A model generated the notes under the pieces. The model was not told the DNA's origin and did not search any database. It saw only the letters and a program-made list of their open reading frames with translations. The position numbers and the translations under genes were made by a program. From Desulfovibrio sp. (GTDB taxonomy: Bacteria; Desulfobacterota; Desulfovibrionia; Desulfovibrionales; Desulfovibrionaceae): a stretch of DNA of 7,536 bases. The stretch lies in contig JAISNZ010000253.1 of assembly GCA_031275955.1 (NCBI GenBank), positions 1 through 7,536 on the forward strand, in the 5' to 3' direction. Shown piece after piece: positions 5,159-7,536 of this stretch. Within the stretch, counting starts at the first letter, position 1; each line of letters starts with the position of its first letter.

Positions 5159-6969
5159 GCTTCAAGTCCCTTTTCCTGTAGCGGCGGCATGGCGCCTGTT
5201 TCCTCCCGGACGGTGAATTGCATGTTGTAGAGTTCGGCATACAGGGGACTGCTCTCCAGAAGTTCCGCGTGCTTTCCTTGAGCCACAATGCGCCCTTTAT
5301 CCAGGACCAGAATGCGATCCGCGTTGATCACGGTGGAAAGGCGGTGGGCGATGACGATTGTGGTCCGGTTGCGCATCAGATTGTCCAAGGCCTGCTGGAC
5401 AATGCGCTCTGACTGGGAATCCAGGGAACTGGTGGCTTCGTCCAGAATAAGCAGCGGGGCGTTCTTCACCAGGGCCCGGGCAATGGTCAGGCGCTGCCGC
5501 TGGCCGCCGGAAAGTTTTATTCCGCGCTCGCCAATTACCGTATCATAGCCGTCGGGCATAGCCGCAACAAATTTATCCGCAAAGGCCGCGCCGGCGGCCT
5601 GGCGGGCTTCCGCGTCCCCTGCCCCCTTTGTCCCGTAAAGAATATTTTCCCGTATCGTCAGGTTGAAGAGAAAATTTTCCTGGGAGACCACAGCGACGGC
5701 ATTGCGCAGAGAGGACAGGGTGTAGTCCGTCAGGGGCAGACCATTGAGCAGGATATTCCCCCGGCAGGGATCATAAAAACGGGGAATCAGGCTGACAAAG
5801 GTAGTCTTGCCCGCTCCGGATGGGCCGACAATGGCAATACGCTGTCCGGCTTCTATGCTGAAGGAACAATCGGCCAAGGCCTGAGTGCCGTCGGCGTAAG
5901 TAAAGGAAACATGGTCGAAGGCCAGTTCCTGAAAAGGACCGTCGAAGGAAATTTTTCCGCTCCTTTCCACCGTCAGAGCCGGATCGTCCAGAATTTCAAA
6001 GACCCGTTCCGCTCCAGCCAATGCTTTTTGTATATCCATGTTGGAGGCGGTTATTTTTTTGATGGGCTCATACATCATGACCAGGGCGGCGACAAAAGAG
6101 AAAAAGGTGCCGGGGGTGGATTCCCCGTTAATCACTTGCAGACCGCCAAACCAGATGACCAATCCAATGCCCAGCGCGCCCACCAGTTCCATGGCGGATG
6201 AGGAAAATTCCCCGGCCAGACTCTGCTTGAGGCTTATCCGCAGCAACCGTTTGTTTTCCTTGTCAAAGCGTTGCGCCTCCTGCTCTTCTGTGCAGAAACT
6301 TTTGACCACGCGGATACCGCTGAGCATTTCCTGGAGGAGGGTAGACACTTCACCGATTTTGGCCTGATTTTTCCGGCTGAGTTCCCGCAGCCTTCTGCTG
6401 AAATACCAGAAGGGAAAAAAAGCCAGCGGCAGGACGATGATCGCCCAGAAGGCCAACCAGGCGTCCTGGTAAAAAACCACGGCCAGGAGGCTGCCCAGAG
6501 TAACGATTTGCCGGATGATCATGACCAGGGCCGGCATGCTGGAACGAATGGCCACCACATCGTTGATGATGCGTGACATCAGCATTCCCACCCGGGCGCC
6601 TTCGTAAAAATGCAGGGGCAGAAAAATAATTTTGCTGTAAAGTTCATCACGTAATTTTTCCAATACCTTGAGACCGCAATACTGCATGATGTAATTTTGC
6701 AGGAGACGGCCTCCCGCCTTGATCAAGGTCAGGGTAAAAAAGGCCAGGGGAATCAGCAGAAGGGCAGTATCGTCCCTTTTGATAAAAATATCGTCCAGAG
6801 CGGGCTTGACCAGCCAAGCGGCGCCGGCATCGCACAGGCCGGCAAAGATCATGGCCAGACTGGCCAGGACAACGTGCGGCACATAGGGGCGAAAATAGCC
6901 CAGGCACCGTTTCAGCAGGATCAGGCTGCGTTTTTCCGTGAAAAGGGGACGCGTTGCGTTGCCGGACAT
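5155..6969 (-). CDS. msbA: Lipid A export ABC transporter/flippase MsbA (permease fused to ATPase)
   Basis: A half-transporter that works as a homodimer in the inner membrane and uses ATP to flip the lipid A core to the periplasmic leaflet. The 604 residues match the family (about 580-620). The N-terminal half (about 25-325) is the exporter-type transmembrane domain; hydrophobic segments are clear near 31-54, 68-90, 147-190 and 262-300. The C-terminal half (about 345-585) is the ATPase: Walker A GPSGAGKT (382-389), Q-loop Gln430, signature LSGGQ (486-490), Walker B LLILDE (506-511) with Glu511, D-loop SLD, and switch His542. A general multidrug exporter would look similar, but placement with two acyltransferase genes supports MsbA. 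The ATG at 6969 has AGGAGG (6973-6978) only 3 bases away, an unusually short gap. The frame stays open upstream, but that stretch lies antisense to the pseudouridine synthase and looks non-coding. Confidence 0.93.
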   Translation of the reverse strand: MSGNATRPLFTEKRSLILLKRCLGYFRPYVPHVVLASLAMIFAGLCDAGAAWLVKPALDDIFIKRDDTALLLIPLAFFTLTLIKAGGRLLQNYIMQYCGLKVLEKLRDELYSKIIFLPLHFYEGARVGMLMSRIINDVVAIRSSMPALVMIIRQIVTLGSLLAVVFYQDAWLAFWAIIVLPLAFFPFWYFSRRLRELSRKNQAKIGEVSTLLQEMLSGIRVVKSFCTEEQEAQRFDKENKRLLRISLKQSLAGEFSSSAMELVGALGIGLVIWFGGLQVINGESTPGTFFSFVAALVMMYEPIKKITASNMDIQKALAGAERVFEILDDPALTVERSGKISFDGPFQELAFDHVSFTYADGTQALADCSFSIEAGQRIAIVGPSGAGKTTFVSLIPRFYDPCRGNILLNGLPLTDYTLSSLRNAVAVVSQENFLFNLTIRENILYGTKGAGDAEARQAAGAAFADKFVAAMPDGYDTVIGERGIKLSGGQRQRLTIARALVKNAPLLILDEATSSLDSQSERIVQQALDNLMRNRTTIVIAHRLSTVINADRILVLDKGRIVAQGKHAELLESSPLYAELYNMQFTVREETGAMPPLQEKGLEA

Positions 6970-6972
6970 AAA

Positions 6973-6978
6973 CCTCCT
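6973..6978 (-). promoter_or_regulatory. Shine-Dalgarno of msbA at very short spacing
   Basis: The minus strand reads AGGAGG, then TTT, then ATG. The motif is a full consensus, but 3 bases is below the usual 5-9. No alternative in-frame ATG or GTG with a better gap is visible nearby downstream. Confidence 0.6.
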
Positions 6979-7002
6979 GAAGGCATTCCGCTTCGGGCCT
7001 GG

Positions 7003-7021
7003 CGGCGGGTTTTGTCCGCCG
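7003..7021. repeat. 6-bp GC hairpin in the msbA leader
   Basis: CGGCGG (7003-7008) and CCGCCG (7016-7021) form a perfect stem around a 7-base loop. On the minus strand it lies about 25 bases upstream of the msbA Shine-Dalgarno, so it could fold in the msbA mRNA leader if transcription starts further upstream. Confidence 0.35.
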
Positions 7022-7061
7022 GGACAGGCGCATCCCAAGCGCGAACGGGCAGGGACAAAAC
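7009..7061. repeat. 9-bp inverted repeat between msbA and the pseudouridine synthase gene
   Basis: GTTTTGTCC (7009-7017) and GGACAAAAC (7053-7061) are perfect complements separated by 35 bases. The right arm ends 4 bases before the -35 hexamer of the promoter at 7066-7094, so the pair could be two half-sites for a regulator acting on both divergent genes. It matches no binding site I can name. Confidence 0.4.
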
Positions 7062-7065
7062 GGCG

Positions 7066-7094
7066 GTGACAGGCTGAAAGGTTGCGGATATACT
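7066..7094 (+). promoter_or_regulatory. Near-consensus sigma-70 promoter for the pseudouridine synthase gene
   Basis: GTGACA (7066-7071, 5 of 6 to TTGACA) and TATACT (7089-7094, 5 of 6 to TATAAT) are exactly 17 bases apart, the best promoter match in the window. Transcription would begin near 7101. That leaves about 58 bases of leader before the ATG at 7159, or almost none before the alternative ATG at 7105. Confidence 0.6.
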
Positions 7095-7106
7095 CAAGGA
7101 ACTTAT

Positions 7107-7131
7107 GCCAGAAACCGCCAGAAACCGCCAG
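7107..7131 (+). repeat. 10-bp tandem repeat, 2.5 copies
   Basis: GCCAGAAACC is repeated perfectly with period 10: two full copies and a final GCCAG. It starts at the last base of the alternative ATG (7105-7107) and lies just after the predicted transcription start. The unit is not a multiple of 3, so a gain or loss would change the reading frame of any start upstream of it. Confidence 0.75.
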
Positions 7132-7158
7132 TGTACACTTGCGGACGGACACCCTTCC

Positions 7159-7536
7159 ATGGACGGCATACGCTTGAACAAGGCCCTGGCCAGGGCGGAG
7201 GTCTGTTCCCGGCGGAAGGCCGACAGGCTCATCGCCGATGGAGCGGTGACCGTGAACGGCGTCGTGATCACGGAACTTGGCGCGCGCATAAGGCCGGATC
7301 GGGATTTCGTCGCGGTCAACGGTCTTCCCGTTGCCCTTGAAGCCCCCTCCCCCGTCTATCTTCTGTTGCACAAACCCGTCATGGTGCTTTCCACGGTCCG
7401 GGATCCCGAGGGACGCGCAACCGTTCTGGATCTGCTGCCTCCGGTCCATCGGGGGACACGGCTTTACCCGGTGGGGCGGTTGGACTATTTTTCCGAAGGG
7501 TTGATCCTGCTGACCAACGATGGCCTCCTTACCCAT
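7159..7536 (+). CDS. RsuA/RluB-family rRNA pseudouridine synthase, 3' end outside window
   Basis: Isomerises a specific uridine in rRNA to pseudouridine in the cytoplasm. The first 126 codons are present, about half a typical protein. An S4 RNA-binding domain spans about 4-55 (RLNKALARAEVCSRRKAD, then GAVTVNG), followed by the catalytic domain: LLLHKP (68-73), STVRDPEGRATVLDLLP (78-94), and VGRLDYFSEGLILLTNDG (105-122) with catalytic Asp109. The usual Gly after the KP-x motif is Met75 here. The start at 7159 gives a normal S4 N-terminus but has only a weak GGA upstream. An in-frame ATG at 7105 with AAGGA (7096-7100) would add 18 residues, but that AAGGA would lie upstream of the predicted transcript start. 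RluB is the likeliest member; RsuA, RluE and RluF cannot be excluded, so no symbol is given. Confidence 0.92.
   Translation, partial: MDGIRLNKALARAEVCSRRKADRLIADGAVTVNGVVITELGARIRPDRDFVAVNGLPVALEAPSPVYLLLHKPVMVLSTVRDPEGRATVLDLLPPVHRGTRLYPVGRLDYFSEGLILLTNDGLLTH

Noticed and set aside
6970..7536. Extension of the msbA frame upstream to the right edge
   Set aside because: The extra stretch is antisense to the pseudouridine synthase, rich in Gly/Pro/Arg, and unlike MsbA N-termini. The ATG at 6969 has an adjacent AGGAGG and gives the normal family length.

Overview
The window looks like ordinary chromosomal DNA from a moderately GC-rich Gram-negative bacterium. It carries parts of the lipid A/Kdo outer-membrane pathway and two nucleotide-synthesis amidotransferases. 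Three things suggest a Desulfovibrio-type organism (Desulfovibrionaceae): the pyrG-kdsA pair, an atypically long PurQ, and an msbA/DUF374/lpxL-type cluster. That placement is inference from gene content and protein style; no search was run. Every base lies in or close to a recognisable gene. I see no mobile element, phage gene, CRISPR array, tRNA or rRNA, and no gene-free stretch above 300 bases.

Layout. (1) 1-2062, minus strand: pyrG (CTP synthase), then 6 bases later kdsA (Kdo-8-phosphate synthase), which runs off the left edge. (2) 2063-2230: a shared divergent control region. (3) 2231-3516, plus strand: a PurQ-like FGAM synthase glutaminase subunit, overlapping by 4 bases (ATGA) an uncharacterised 147-residue protein with a Cys/His zinc-site pattern. 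(4) 3517-3626: a convergent intergenic gap with two hairpins. (5) 3627-6969, minus strand: msbA (lipid A flippase), then a DUF374 acyltransferase-like gene (GTGA overlap), then an LpxL/HtrB-type lipid A acyltransferase; this looks like one operon. (6) 6970-7158: a second divergent control region with a near-consensus promoter, a 10-bp tandem repeat and a 9-bp inverted repeat. (7) from 7159 (or 7105) to the right edge, plus strand: an RsuA/RluB-family pseudouridine synthase, cut by the window.

How the genes fit together. KdsA makes Kdo-8-P. Kdo must later be activated with CTP, the product of PyrG, so the pyrG-kdsA pair joins CTP supply to a CTP-using pathway. The msbA operon completes and exports the lipid A core: acyltransferases add the secondary acyl chains and MsbA flips the product across the inner membrane. 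PyrG and PurQ are both class I glutamine amidotransferases, one for pyrimidines and one for purines, and they diverge from a single 168-bp region.

I found no clear previously undescribed system. The best leads are the zinc-site protein coupled to purQ, the DUF374 protein within a lipid A operon, and the repeat and promoter architecture in front of the pseudouridine synthase gene.
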